Shown: positions 24,165 to 36,023 of the stretch, one piece after another
Numbering within the stretch: position 1 is the first letter of the stretch
How the letters are laid out: each line of letters starts with the position of its first letter
Assembly (NCBI GenBank): GCA_024803745.1
Contig: JANJXV010000024.1
Coordinates: forward strand, 18,857,927 to 18,921,926
From: Megascapheus bottae
Taxonomy: Eukaryota > Chordata > Mammalia > Rodentia > Geomyidae
Direction of reading: 5' to 3'
DNA: 64,000 bases
Notes under the pieces: model-generated
Seen by the model: only the letters and a program-made list of their open reading frames with translations
Database searches by the model: none
Told to the model about the DNA's origin: nothing
Position numbers and translations under genes: made by a program

Positions 24165-24449
24165 CTGTGAAGACATGCGAAGGAGAAAGAACTAAAGGTT
24201 AGTGACAGTTTTCATGTGCCATAATGTGATATAATCACTCAACAATCTCATGGGCTGACCCAAGTGGGGTTCTTTTCTAGACTCCTAGTAGTTATTCTTT
24301 GCTCCCCAAGTCTCTGGCTACCAGCCTATTCATTCACCCACATTCCTCTCTTTATCCATATTCCAGCTAGGTGACATAGCCCAGAGAAGATACACAGTGG
24401 TTCCATACTGACTGCTCATAAATTGCTTTAAATTATTAGATTTACCACC

Positions 24450-24682
24450 AGACACCAATGGCTCATATCTGTTATCCTAGCTTCTCAGGCATATAAGATC
24501 TGAGGATCATAGTTCGAAGCCAGCTGGGACAGGAAAGTCTGAGAAACTCATCTCCAATTAACTACACACACAAAAAAAGTCAAAAGTGGAACTATGACTC
24601 AGATAGTCAAGTGCTAGCCTTGATAAACAAGGCTCAGTGACAGCACGCGGGCCCTGAATTTAAGCCCCAAGTCCAGCACCAA
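24450..24682 (+). mobile_element. B1-Geo SINE with (AT)n tail
   Basis: CCAATGGCTCATATCTGTTA to CCCAAGTCCAGCACC, then a microsatellite at the tail. Confidence 0.82.
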
Positions 24683-24719
<37 letters not shown>

Positions 24720-24727
24720 CATATATA
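24682..24727 (+). repeat. (AT)n(GT)n microsatellite
   Basis: AT units then GT units at a SINE tail. Confidence 0.93.
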
Positions 24728-25344
24728 TTTTTTAAATTATAGATGCTCATTCCTATGACAAATTTTGGAAAATAGCCAAGAAAAGGATGTGAGTTGACTT
24801 TTCTTTAAATGAAATAATTTGAAATAACATTAAATACATGAGAGAAAACACATTATTAAATTGTGTACCAGCCCTAAAGTCTCCAAGCTTTAGGAAGGCA
24901 AGAAAAGTATCATGATATCATAGCTGAGTCTTCCTGAGGTTTCAACAGTTGCTCTAGACTTTACCCATAATGAGAATAAAATAATAACTTACATCTTAAG
25001 AGTAGTGAAAAGAATTTATACGGTAGCATATTTAGGCTACAGAAGGTTCAAATAGTAAGCATTAGCAAATATGAACTATACATGTACAATGTATACATAT
25101 GAAAGTCTGTGTAATTATGAATCACTCTCTTACTCAAGGCTAGGGAAAGAAAGTGAAGAATCCACAATGAAACCTTTCCTACTGGGCTTGGAACAGCATC
25201 ATGTGTGTTCATGTCAGCCTTTATCCCCATAGCTAAGAAAACCAACTCCCAGAGAGTCGGGAATCAAACGCAGGTTCTTTTCAATATGAGAACACAAAAT
25301 AGTTCTTCACCACAGCTGTCCCTCAAGGGAAACTTCTAAGTCAA

Positions 25345-25480
25345 TACAGGTTGAGCATCTCAAACTCAAAATTGCTCCAGGGTCCTATTCCACCATGACA
25401 CCACCAGTGGGAAATGCCACATTTGACTGCCTGTGACCAGTCACAACCACAGGCATGCTACAAATGCTAGGTGAAAGGGC
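25345..25480 (+). mobile_element. Possible Tigger-like DNA transposon end
   Basis: CAGGTTGAGCATCTCAAAC followed by AAAATTGCTCCA and a GGGAAATGCCACATT-like block resembles the end of a Tigger-related MER element whose consensus starts with an AGGTTGAGCATCCC block. The match is short, and later blocks at about 25,590 (GAAATCCAAGACTCTGGC) are only suggestive. Confidence 0.4.
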
Positions 25481-25764
25481 CAGGCCATGTGCGTTAGGTG
25501 CATAGGAAAGACAGATGAACTATATAAGTAAACTTGAATCCCTTTCCCAATACAACTCATAATGTACATGCAATCATTTTAAAACCTGAAAGACCTTGAA
25601 ATCCAAGACTCTGGCTTTGAGTTTTATTTTCCAATAAAGGGCACTCGGTCTATGTGCACTGACATAGAAATATGTAAGGCCATGCACTGACACGTATTCA
25701 CTTTCTGGTTGGGAGGGAGCCACCCACCGGAAGTGGTCTTTTTGTTTTTGTTTTGTTTTGTCAG

Positions 25765-25968
25765 TTGTACGGTTTGAACTCAGGGCCTGGGTGCTGTCCG
25801 TGAGCTCTTTTGCTCAAGGCTAGCACTCCACCATTTTGAACCACAGCACCACTTCTGGTTTTCTGATAGTCACCTGGAGATACAAGACTCATGGACTTTC
25901 CTGATCCTCAGATCTCAGCCTCCTGACTAGCTAGGATGACTGGCATGAGCCACTTGTGCCCAGCTTAG
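25765..25968 (-). mobile_element. B1-Geo SINE
   Basis: GTTTGAACTCAGGGCCTGGG to TGACTAGCTAGGATGACTGG in reverse order. Confidence 0.83.
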
Positions 25969-26247
25969 AAGTGGTCGTGAAAGTATGAAACACGCTGGGC
26001 TAAATGTTTACTCTGTGGTTTTGAAGGGGACCATTCCTTGGGCCACCACTGCCAGCTCCAGACTAAGGCTGAAGAGCTGAAGGCAGCAAATGGTCAGCAA
26101 TGGACTCCTCTCGGTGCCAGGTCCTGGATATGGGTCCTGAGAGAGCCGAGGAGTCAGGCTGGGCTTCTGAGTTGAGACCCCCATGTCAGGTAGCCCTCAC
26201 CCACCATCGGCCTCTAAAGGAGCTTGATGTGCATTCGTAGGACTTAC

Positions 26248-26464
26248 AGGTGCTGCTGCAGCTCCAACAGCATGGACTTCTCCAAGCTGGTCTCATTGGA
26301 GATAATGAAGTGAGGAAGTTCCATGTCTGGCAGGGGCTCCAGAGCTGATGCCCTGAACAGGGTGGTGCCTCTGTCCCAGCCTCCAAGCTCCCCAGTGGAG
26401 GCCGGGCTGGATGGCTCCTCCAGGGAAGAATGCTCCTCATAGGTCAGCAGGTTCCTGGATCTCA
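26248..26464 (-). CDS. CREB3L2: CREB3L2 exon 11 (luminal domain, site-1 protease motif)
   Basis: Codes the end of Val424, residues 425-495 and two bases of Leu496. It opens with RSRNLL, containing an R-x-x-L site-1 protease motif (Arg427 to Leu430) at the place known for CREB3L2. It also has GELGGWDRG, shared with the human protein, and ends with FIISNETSLEKSMLLELQQH. NETS is an N-glycosylation sequon on the luminal side. The acceptor is cctgttctcag, the donor CCT|GTAAGT, length 217 bp. Confidence 0.96.
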
Positions 26465-27614
26465 CTGAGAACAGGAGAAAGAAACAAGATGTCAGCAAAA
26501 GCCCACAAGGGGGTGGACATATCCTTTTACTCCCAAACCCTGGAGCTGCGGCAAATGACAGTTGCATTCTTGTGGCCCAAGACAGAGTGTGCCAGTTGGA
26601 TCTGGCTTTCAGTAAAGGCTTCAGGGTTTCAGAGTTTCTGCATTGAAAAATTATACCAATTATACAGCACCAGGGAAATAAAAATCCATCAACAGAAAAG
26701 CAAATAAACTTGAAGCCAACCACTTCCCACTCCATTCTTTCCCCACCCATCATCACCTCCAGGGAAACAATTCATGCAAAAGGAGAGACAAATGTGTAGG
26801 GAGACCCAGTGAAGAGGGTGAGGAAAGCACAGGGCATGTTCAACTGGAATTTGGAAAGAAGATGCAAAAGCAAAGTCATCGATCAGAGGGTAGAGGCAAT
26901 CCATTTTGTTCTCTAGGATAGTTGCCTGGCTGGATGGCTTTGCAGCAATTTTCCAAGAAACGATGATTCTCCTGGCTTCCAACATCTATAGACATTTCCC
27001 TGTGGGGAAAAGACTTCCCCACAGGTTTTGAAATGACTGTATTGGAATTCCAGTGCTTCTGTCACATACCTGGTGGCAATATACCTGCCTAGTGCAGATT
27101 ATCGATGCTGTGGAATTGCAAAACTTCCCCTACTTCAAACTCGCTTCCTCTAAACCCCACTGCTTGCTTTCATTAGCATAGGTGTGTATCCATGCATGCC
27201 CTCTTTACCCATCACCATTCTATTTCCTAAAGACTTAAAGAGATCCTTGGTCTGGATGAGATTATCATACACTTCTTAGCACTCAAGTCTCCAAATTCTC
27301 TAGCTCTGGGGCCTAATGTTTTATGGGACAGAGTCTTTAATTTCATTTTATAAACTCCTATTATGGTAACACACAATTTCAAAACTGGAGGCAGAAACAC
27401 GGGGGTTTCTTAAAATGCCACAGAAGGCTCACTGTTTTTCTCATCCTGCCCCCTCCCCAAATCCACATGCATCCCTTATCAGGATTCAAGACTGGGGTAT
27501 CATAATTTACCCAGGATCAGAGACCAGAGAACAGCTTGCAAACGGTGCTCTGGGGGATTCTGATGATTTTTCAGTGCTGCCCCAACTTCATGGATGAAGG
27601 ACACAAAGGAAATA

Positions 27615-27838
27615 GTGCCCAGTGCCAGTGGCCCCGCTTGTCATCCTAGCTACTCAGGAAGCTTAGATCTGAGGGTCACAATTGGAAGTCACCCTGGGCA
27701 GAAAAGTCTGAGATATTTCTCTCTGAACTAGCAAAAAGCTGGAAGTGGTGGTGTGACTCAAGTGGTACAGTGTCAACCCTGAGGGAAAAAGCTAAGACGC
27801 TCTGCTCAGACCCCAGGTTCAAGCCCTAGTACTGGCAG
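27615..27838 (+). mobile_element. B1-Geo SINE with (GAAA)n tail
   Basis: CATCCTAGCTACTCAGGAAG to CAAGCCCTAGTACTGGCAG, leading straight into a GGAAA/GAAA tract. Confidence 0.82.
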
Positions 27839-27880
27839 GAAAGAAGGAAAGAAGGAAAGAAGGAAAGAAGGAAAGAAGGA

Positions 27881-27932
<52 letters not shown>

Positions 27933-27953
27933 GAGAAAGAAAGAAAGAAAGAG
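27839..27953 (+). repeat. (GGAAA)n/(GAAA)n microsatellite
   Basis: Grown on the tail of the B1-Geo SINE at 27,615. It lies in intron 10 about 180 bases from exon 10. Confidence 0.96.
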
Positions 27954-28132
27954 GGGATATGTACAGGGGACAGCAGCCTTGATCCAGAACCTGTCCTTAT
28001 GCAAATGGAAAAGTGCCACTTCTGCCATTTTCGAGACCACCAACTTCCACATAAAACTCTTCAGAAAGCTGAGAGACCTACATCCAGAGACACAAACCAT
28101 AACATTTCTCAAGTAGCTGGATACTCGCTTAC

Positions 28133-28259
28133 CGACAGAGGCTGCATACGGTTCGGGCAAGGAGTGCTGGCTGGGCAGAGCCATCTTGGTAGCAGAAGGA
28201 TAGGGTCCATAGCCTTGAAAGAAGCTGCCAAATGCAACAGCGAAGCACAGCACAACCAC
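28133..28259 (-). CDS. CREB3L2: CREB3L2 exon 10 (transmembrane helix)
   Basis: Codes residues 382-423 plus one base. The start, VVVLCFAVAFGSFF, continues the hydrophobic helix begun in exon 9 and anchors the protein in the ER membrane. What follows (QGYGPYPSATKMALPSQHS and on to PYAASV) is the start of the luminal tail. The acceptor is tctctctccag and the donor is TCG|GTAAGC; 127 bp. It sits only 282 bases from exon 9. The helix is moderately hydrophobic with Gly/Ser/Phe at its end, where site-2 protease acts in this family. Confidence 0.96.
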
Positions 28260-28541
28260 CTGGAGAGAGAGGAGGAGACATGGGAGCTGTGAACGCCAAG
28301 CTCTGCCAGGTGGATCTACACACGGCCTATATCAGGATACCCAGGGAGACGGAGCCCTCTATTAGGAGACAAAATGCACTCCGTGGTCACATGCACCTGG
28401 AGGCATCTAAAGAAACAGCCTGGGATCAGGCTGCATGGCCCCAGGCAGCTGCAGAACATGTGGCCTTCGCAAGCTGGGAGACCCTGGAGACAAGGCACTG
28501 GCCAGGGGCAAGTGACTGAATCATTCTTTTGAGAAACTTAC

Positions 28542-28641
28542 CATAAGGCAGGTGCCAGTCTGTGTGCCTGCCAACTTGCAAGTGCGAGAAACCTTCCCCA
28601 TCACCAACGTCTGAAGCTTCTGGAGTTGCTGAAGGAGAGTC
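28542..28641 (-). CDS. CREB3L2: CREB3L2 exon 9 (end of zipper, start of membrane segment)
   Basis: A 100-bp exon coding the last base of Arg348 and residues 349-381: [16 protein letters not shown], then a basic linker ([14 protein letters not shown]) and CLM, the first residues of the transmembrane helix. The acceptor is cattggcag and the donor is ATG|GTAAGT. It has no starting methionine and overlaps misleading open frames in other phases; the splice signals and exact phase fit identify it. Confidence 0.95.
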
Positions 28642-28904
28642 CTGCCAATGGGGACAAGGAAAGGTCAGAAGAAGACATGAGAGATGGCCTTGCTGCCGGT
28701 CCACATAGGACATGGAAGGTGACTGAAAGCCATTTCCTTGGGGAAGAAAGTATCCACAGAGCTCGCTGGAGCTTAGAATCAGCTCTCAGTAACATCTGCA
28801 TGGCTTGCCCTCTTCTTCTACTGCTCTGAGCAAGAAGAGAGTGCTCCAAAGAGCCCCTGATGGGCTGGAACGAGTTTCTCTGCCTCCGAGAAGGAAAAGG
28901 CTAC

Positions 28905-29270
28905 CTGCTGACTGGATGTTGCTGCGAAGTTCATACCCTGCCCCCAATTCCTACATTCACATCTAAGCCCCAATGTGATGGCACCTCTTTGGGAGGTGAT
29001 TAGATGAGGAGGGTGGGGCCCTCACGATTGGGATTAATGACCTTATAAGGAGCTGCAGAATAAGTCTTTCCCTTCTACCTTGTGAGGACAGAGGTAGAAG
29101 GAGCTTCCTGTAAAGCCGGAAACAGCCCAGACCTCACCAGATACCAAGGCTTCTATACCTTGTTCTTGAGACTTCTCAGTCTCCAAACCCATAAGAAATA
29201 AATTCCTGCTGTTTATAAGTTGTTCAGTCGCTGATGTTTTCCTGTGGTAGCCAGAACAAACTGGAGATGG
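28905..29270 (+). mobile_element. ERVL-MaLR-type LTR (MST/MLT1-like), diverged
   Basis: The order of blocks is that of MaLR LTRs as I recall them: CCCCAATGTGATGGCACC, TTTGGGAGGTGATTAGATGA, GGTGGGGCCCTCA, GGGATTAATGACCTTATAA, TGTGAGGACAGAGG, CAGTCTCCAAACC, then AGAAATAAATTCCTG as polyadenylation signal and TAGCCAGAACAAACTG at the end. It lies in intron 8 antisense to CREB3L2. No internal region is seen, so it is probably a solo LTR. Confidence 0.75.
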
Positions 29271-29429
29271 TGGTGACTATAGGAGACTTAGGGGAGACAC
29301 AGGATGAAGACGTAAAGGAAAAAGAACAAAGAAGAAAGGGAAATGACCAGCAAAAGACAAGTGAAGGAGGGGCGTAGGTAGTGGCTATGACTGAAAACAG
29401 CAACATCACCACAGAAAAACAGACATTCA

Positions 29430-29625
29430 TGGCTGGGAGAGTAGTTTAAGTTTAGTGGGAGAGTGCTAGCATGCATGAAGCCCTGGATTTGAATTCTCAG
29501 TACCATATACACAGAAAAAGCAAGAAGTGGTGCTGTGGCTCAAGTGGTAGAGTGCTAGCCCTGAGCAAAAGATCAGACAGTGTCCAGACCCTGAGCTCAA
29601 GCCCCAGGACTGGCAAAAAACAAAA
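29430..29625 (+). mobile_element. IDL-Geo SINE
   Basis: Head GGCTGGGAGAGTAGTTTAAG, GCATGCATGAAGCCCTGG, then Geo part AAGAAGTGGTGCTGTGGCTC and A-rich tail. Confidence 0.85.
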
Positions 29626-30961
29626 AACAAAGCCATTGCCAGCATATGGATGATGGAGACAGAGAAAGAGAAAGCAAGAGACAGAAAGAAAATACACAAG
29701 AATAAATCATCTAAAGACAGAAGACAGAAAGCACTGGAGTACATGGAATTAGAATTTTCAAAACTCAGTCTCTGAAGCTCAATGATCTTTCTCTAGGAAA
29801 TGACAGAAAAAGTAAAAAGAAATATTCCAAGTTGGACAATGATGTATTCCCTTAAAACGGAAAGGTTTTAGGATGGGATGTCATCCTATGCTCTATGTGA
29901 CATCAGACACAGAAAGAACAGAGGCAAAACTACAGCAATCCATGCAAGCATTGCCAGGAGTCTGACAACACACCCTTTCTAATGAGAGCATCTTGGGGGA
30001 ATTCTGCAAGAGCATCATGTAAAGAGCTAAGCCAATCCCCACTCTCATCTCTTTAACAAAGTGGAAGGAGTTTATGAGCAGATGCTGTGTCTTGAGTTTC
30101 AGTGATTATCAGAAAATCCATCCGGTGGCATCATATGAGAGAGCCACATCTGCTAGAAGACACTACCAAATCACTTGCTTGTAGAATGCTGGCCTTGCAT
30201 CGCTAGCTTGCTTCTCATCACTTTGTCCCCTCAAGAGTTATCAACAACCACAAATGCAAACAGGGTTTTCCAGGGTTTGCAACTTCTCCACTGGCATATA
30301 CCAATGCAGTAAGTTCTCTCCACTTAAGCAAATGAAGGGCAGGCCTTAAGAATGCTTTTGCTTTGAGCAGTTTTACATGGATAAGAATGGCTGCAGAATT
30401 ACAGGGGCCCTCAGCACGGACAGTGGGAGCCTACTGTTTTAATGAACCCCTGTGTGGGCCCAACCATGCTGCACTTCTGCCTTGGAATAATTTTGAAGAA
30501 AGCAGAATCTTTCATCACATTAATAGATATCATTAATTTAATTTGCTTAAGGTGGGAAGTCTTTTTATATGCTCAGCTGTATAATTATTTCTTTTGTTTC
30601 TGATTATATAGAAGCATGACCACATGTAGTTCAGAGTTGATTTATGTTTGCATATATAAAAGAGGATAGGTTTTGAAAGCATTCTATATGTTATTCAAGG
30701 CTGAGAGATAATGATGGCATGACTATTATAAATTTTGCTTAAGGAAAAATGTTTGTGGGAGAGACAGGGAAAATGAATAGAATAGGTAATCAAGGTCCAT
30801 TGTACTTGTGAATTGTTTAAAAAAAACTTTTGTATTTAAGTATAAAAGTATTTATTTCCATCGTGGTCCCATGATGCACTGCAGTTATTTTCCTCTTGTC
30901 AGACATTTTTTCTCTTCTCTCAGGATTTCTCCAGAATACTTCCCTCCTCCCTATCAGCATG

Positions 30962-30965
<4 letters not shown>

Positions 30966-31001
<36 letters not shown>
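30966..31001 (+). repeat. (GT)n microsatellite
   Basis: About 17 GT units beside a SINE tail. Confidence 0.95.
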
Positions 31002-31002
<1 letters not shown>

Positions 31003-31212
31003 CGAATTTGCAGCCTGGATGCTGTCACTGAGCTTTCTTTGCTCAAGCACTCTACCATTTGAGCCACACCTTCACTTCCAGCTTTTTTTGTGGTTAATTG
31101 GAGATAAGAATCTCAATGGGCATTTCTGCTCAAGCTAACTTCAAACAGTGCTCCTCAGATCTCAGCCTCCTGAGTAGCCAGGATCACAGGTGTGAGCCAC
31201 AAGTGCCCAGTG
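31003..31212 (-). mobile_element. B1-Geo SINE with (GT)n at its tail
   Basis: GCAGCCTGGATGCTGTCACT to AGTAGCCAGGATCACAGGTG; the tail adjoins (GT)n at 30,967. Confidence 0.8.
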
Positions 31213-31624
31213 CATGGCACCCTTTTAACATGGAGAGCTGAATCACTGAGCCCAGCTACTCCCTGAGTAACCTCCATGCTCACAGAATTGAGATTCCACT
31301 GGCTCAGCCTAGACTGACTATCTGGGATTCCAGCTGCCAAGCACTTACTAGGTTCTTTCTGCTGACATGTCTGGAAGTCCCAGGATAGATGCAGGTGAAT
31401 GCCCAGATCAAAACCTATAGTATACATGCCCATCATCTTCTAAGATGCTAACTCTTAGCTGCCAGCTAAATTATGGCACGAGTCCTCTCTCCTTCCTTGG
31501 TTTGCTAAAGAGTCCCTCTTTCGCAAGGTAACCACTACTCTTGCTGGGCATCTCAGCTCTGCTGCTTGGGTATTGCTGGTCTCAGCGTGCTCAAGCTCAG
31601 CCTCTTCTGTAAAGGAGAGGGCAG

Positions 31625-31845
31625 AGGACCTCTTTCCATTCAGCCTTGGGTAATCTGGGGGCCTTTCCAGATGTTAACTTTGCTCCATAGCCTTAAGGTG
31701 ATTGCGCAGTGACAGCACCCTTTCTATTCTATTCTTCTTTTCACTTTTTTAAACCAACAGTCCCTGCTGACCAGCAAACATTCCACACTTCCTTTCTGCC
31801 CATCTCCTGGCTCCTTGCCTAGTCTCGTTTAGAGTGTGAGGTGCT
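31625..31845 (+). repeat. Diverged direct duplication, copy A
   Basis: Shares ordered blocks with 32,468-32,690: GGCC-TTTCCAGATG, CTTAAGGTG(A/T)TTG(C/G)GCAGTGA, AACAGTC(C/T)CTG, AGCAAA(C/T)AT and CCACACTTC. The origin is unknown: a diverged LTR pair or a local duplication. Confidence 0.7.
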
Positions 31846-32467
31846 GAGAGAACAAATCGCATGCAGTACTTGGCTTCACCCTTCTCTTCTGATTTCTGGG
31901 GAAATGACCCGGCCCATTCGCCATTCCCTCCCATCCCAGAAGGCACTGCAGTCTCTCCTGAAGAAAGACTCCCAGCAGGCCCATCATTCTTCCAGTCCAC
32001 TGATGGAATGCCTGAGGCAGAGATAATACACTTTCCCAGCCCCACTCAGTTACAGGTGCAATGCGCTGCATTTTCCAACTGGTGACAGCAAGAAAAGCTC
32101 TGTGTTCACTAATGTAGAGTGCTTCGCTTGGCATGCATCTGCACAGCTTTCGCAAACTCAGATGATTATGTGCTGATTCCACTGCAAATGAAAAACAGTC
32201 GTTTAATGGTCCTTGATTTCTCAGTTTATGATCCAGCTCTTTAAGATGAACAAACACGTAGTTTTAAAAATACGTATTTTGGAGTTTAGGATTTCGGTAG
32301 AATGCCAGCCACAGTGATTGATAATGTGCTGTTTGCTGTGTGTTTGTGTGCTTGGGTTGGTGAAGGTAAAGTGAGTACATGGTGGGAATGAAAACACTCA
32401 GGCCCACCAACCAGTACTTCCAGAGTCTCTCTCCACAGTCCAGTGGCTTCTCTGTGTTCTGTGGAGG

Positions 32468-32690
32468 TGTGAGTAATCTCTCCACATCCAGCCTTCCATA
32501 GGCTGGGCCTTTTCCAGATGGTACCTGTACCCTGGGACCTGGGTTCCAGAGTCTTAAGGTGTTTGGGCAGTGAAACAACTCTTTTACTTTTATTTTTAAC
32601 GAACAGTCTCTGTTTACTAGCAAATATGCCACACTTCTCTGCTCATCCCAGCTCCACACCTGGTCTTTAGAATATGAACTCTAAATTTGC
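32468..32690 (+). repeat. Diverged direct duplication, copy B
   Basis: Same block order and orientation as copy A, offset about 850 bases. Confidence 0.7.
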
Positions 32691-32891
32691 CTATGGAGTA
32701 ATTTACTTTAAGGAAACAACATCATTCATCCCATGAATTAATGAAGGCCCTAGTTTGAGGAAAGATACCCTCCTGCCCCACCTACTTCCCCAAGCAGAAT
32801 GTAGGAAGAAGGACCATTTCAGTCTGGCTCATCTACTCACATCATTTAAATAGGTTCTTCAAAATCTCATAAAATTAATAGTGATTGAGTT

Positions 32892-32919
32892 CACACACAC
32901 ACACACACACACACACACC
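32892..32919 (+). repeat. (CA)n microsatellite
   Basis: About 13 CA units beside a SINE tail. Confidence 0.93.
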
Positions 32920-32924
32920 ATTAC

Positions 32925-33125
32925 CAGGGCTTGAACTCAAGGCCCTGAACCCTTGATGAATTTTTGCATTCAAGGTTGGTACTCTACCACTTGAGCCTCA
33001 CCTTACTTCTGTTTTATTTGCTGGTTAAGTGGAGTTAATAGTCTCTTGGTTTAGTTACCTGGGATGCTCAGATCTCAGTCTCCTGAGTTGCTAGGATTAT
33101 AGAGTGACTCATCAGCCCCCAGCTG
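32925..33125 (-). mobile_element. B1-Geo SINE with (CA)n at its tail
   Basis: CCAGGGCTTGAACTCAAGGC to GAGTTGCTAGGATTATAG in reverse order. Confidence 0.78.
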
Positions 33126-33508
33126 GGAACTGCACATATAAAGACACTAAACAATTGTCTCAGAAGCAGAAGACTGAAGATTCCAAAGTGGCCAGAGCTC
33201 AGTACCTCAGACAACGATCCAATACAATGCGCACATACTTCATTATATAGCTTTCCAGTGACATGAACATTACATTACCTACAGCTCAATGGAGAGATAG
33301 CTAATGCTTAACATTACATATAAAAACATGACCACTACAAAGGACCACTACATCCAGTCAAATGACAATGAGATGCAACTAACAAAATTATAGTAAGAAG
33401 ACAAATAAAAACCATAGGATTGGTACCTCTTAGATATACCAAAGAGGCAATGCAGGTGATAGACAATAGAATCTGGAATGTTCTGTCAGATGTCAAAAAT
33501 AAAGTGGA

Positions 33509-33701
33509 GGGGCTGGGAGTTTGGCCTAGTGGTAGAGTGCTCGCCTAGCATGCATGAAGACCCGGGTTCGATTCCTCGGTACCCTACATACATAGCAAAA
33601 AGCCGGAAGTGGTGCTGAGGCTCAAGTGGTAGAGCTCTAGCCTTGAGAAAGTCCAAGGACAGTGCTCAAGCCCTGAGCCCAAGCCCAGGACTGGCAAAAA
33701 A
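33509..33701 (+). mobile_element. IDL-Geo SINE, best preserved copy
   Basis: The head GGCTGGGAGTTTGGCCTAGT has a tRNA-like A box and a B box GGTTCGATTCC (33,565-33,575), the RNA polymerase III promoter pair. The Geo part follows from AGCCGGAAGTGGTGCTGAGG. An 8-bp duplication AAAGTGGA lies at 33,501-33,508 and 33,702-33,709. Confidence 0.92.
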
Positions 33702-35864
33702 AAAGTGGATATTAAGGCCTGATAAACTAGTGTATAGATAAACAGAACAGAAAGACGGACCCTGAAGGCAGTGTGACCTGAGTCGAGACCTCGAGACCTC
33801 AGTACTGTTGCTAGGTGCTCCTAACCAAGTTAGATCAATTCTGAGAAAAAGTTAGCCCTCTGCACACAACAGTTCTTGGAATCATGGGGGAATCATCCTT
33901 CTGGGACTTCTGTGCTTTGTGAAGTGCACAGACCTTTATGTCTCTTCTTTGATGACAGATTAAGCCTTCTCCACCGGAAAGCCCATGACATTCAACCTCT
34001 ATGAATGGTACTTTCCCTAATGGGCCCAAAACAAAACAAAACCCAACAAACAAAAAATTCAAAATTGCGAAAAGTCAAGCACGGGCCAGACCTAATGTTT
34101 TCACAGTACCCACTTCCCCTTTCTTACTGTTGTTTTTTAAATCATCACTGATAATGACTAATTATGGTTTAACGAATTCCTGAGCTTCTGGGAGCAAGGT
34201 CTTAATTTAGAGAAAGGCATACTCTTATAGCATGCATTCAACTGGGCCAACAGATTTTTCACAATGTGTTAAAACTGCAGTGTCCAACACTTGATTGAAG
34301 ATGTGGACTGTGTCCTATGGTGAGATGTAAAAATAAACATAGTGGCTATTCTCATATAGTTCCTTGAAAAAGAGCAGTTGAAGGCAGCTGCCAGCCTTGC
34401 CAAAAATAAAGCCTCACCCTGTATCTTGTGAGGCATATCAAAGGAAATCGGGCAAAACATTCGAAAGCATCCAAGAGTGAGAGACACAATCTCGCAGCAA
34501 CTGGGAGCTTACACTAGCAGCCTCATATGATACCTTCGGGTCTGGTTTAATTTTGTTTCCTGTCATTTCTTTTGTTTACAAGAGGGAGGAGAAAGTCATA
34601 GAATTTTCTACTGGAGTCAGAAACCAATTCCTACAGAAAAAAAAATAACGAATTATGATTTCTAGTTACTTGCTCCCCCAACCTTCTCTGTATACCTATT
34701 ATCAAGTGTTTTTGATATGATTTTTATCTTAGAATTATGGAAGGCGGAGGGCATTCACGTTCACTGACATTTCCACATATGCACATAAGGCACGTCATCA
34801 GCCTCACCCCTTCAACTACTTTCCTCATCCTCACTTCGTAACACAACTCAATCAGTCTCAGTATTCTATTCTCACATATGTACACAAAGAGCTTAAGTCA
34901 TAGTCACCCCACTCCCTTCACCCCACTCACCAGCACACCCAAACATAGCCTGCCTTCCCATCAAATCTTGTAACACAGCTTCCTGAAAACGGGACGTGAT
35001 GGGAAACGTTGTATGCATGTCCATGTTCATGTGTGTTCATGCGCATACATGCACCCTTTCGGGGTGCATCAGCCTCCTTTAGGCCTGAAGGAACTTTCCA
35101 CATCCTTATGCAGTATCTAGAGCTGTAATAATAATCCCCAAATGCTGGCTCATGAACCTGAGTGGGTTATAAAGCCAGCTGGGCTGTGATTGGTCGAGAG
35201 TTCACAGGGCTCCATCAGCCCCTGTGGTCTCCAGGCTAGCTGTAAATCTGTAGATCTTTGGCCTCCCACAATGCACTGGCATAGCCAGACCCACGGCAGG
35301 GTGAGGCCTGTCAGCCTCCTCTTCCCATCCCCATGTGGGGATCTGGCCTGCACCCCAGAGGAGGGAGGGAAAAGGGAAGGAAGGAGGGAGCGACAGGCCT
35401 CTCTGGATCTTCTGAAGCCCCCCTCAGAGACCTCAGAGAGCACTATCAGTCATTCAGCTGAGCATGCCAAGATGGGAAGGCCTGATTGCCCTCTCTCAGG
35501 GGATGATTCCCAGAGTAGCTTTTGGTAACCTGGAGAGATGAAGCAATATCTCCCTGTGAATGGAAAAAAAATTACACTGTTTACCACTTTCTGAAGACAC
35601 AGTGGGTTCTCCCAAGCACAGGGGCCATTGGCGAGCACCTACTCAGATCCACGCTGGACCATGGCGGGCTGAGAAGGGATGGAACACGCCCTACTCAGTC
35701 TTCTGTCTGGATCCGGGAATCTCTGTCTTCTCTACCTTCTCAACATAATCACGTGAAAGCCCAGCCTCACAGAGCTCCCCACAAAGCCCACCCTATCTGT
35801 GGCTACACATAGGCTTTGGGTATTCACTGGCCATTCAGTTTTCCCTTTAGAAAATAGGCTTGGG

Positions 35865-36023
35865 ACATGTGAAAGGGTATCAATGTATGTGAATTAATGC
35901 ACCTTCTATCTGGCAAATATCATGTAACCTTTTTAGTAATTACAATAAAAATGCAAAAAAAACCCAAAAAAATAATAAAATAAAATAAAAAGATCTAGGG
36001 AAAAAAAAGATCTGGAAGAAAAA
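35865..36023 (+). mobile_element. Extremely 5'-truncated LINE-1 (3'UTR and A-rich tail only)
   Basis: About 80 bases match the L1 3'UTR end (GAAAGGGTATCAATGTATG ... AATTACAATAAAA), followed by an A-rich tail with AATAAAATAAAATA units. A perfect 16-bp duplication AGAAAATAGGCTTGGG lies at 35,849-35,864 and 36,024-36,039. Confidence 0.88.

Noticed and set aside
33509..33585. Possible tRNA gene (A and B box present)
   Set aside because: It is the tRNA-like head of an IDL-Geo SINE; the arms do not fold as a full tRNA and many copies exist.
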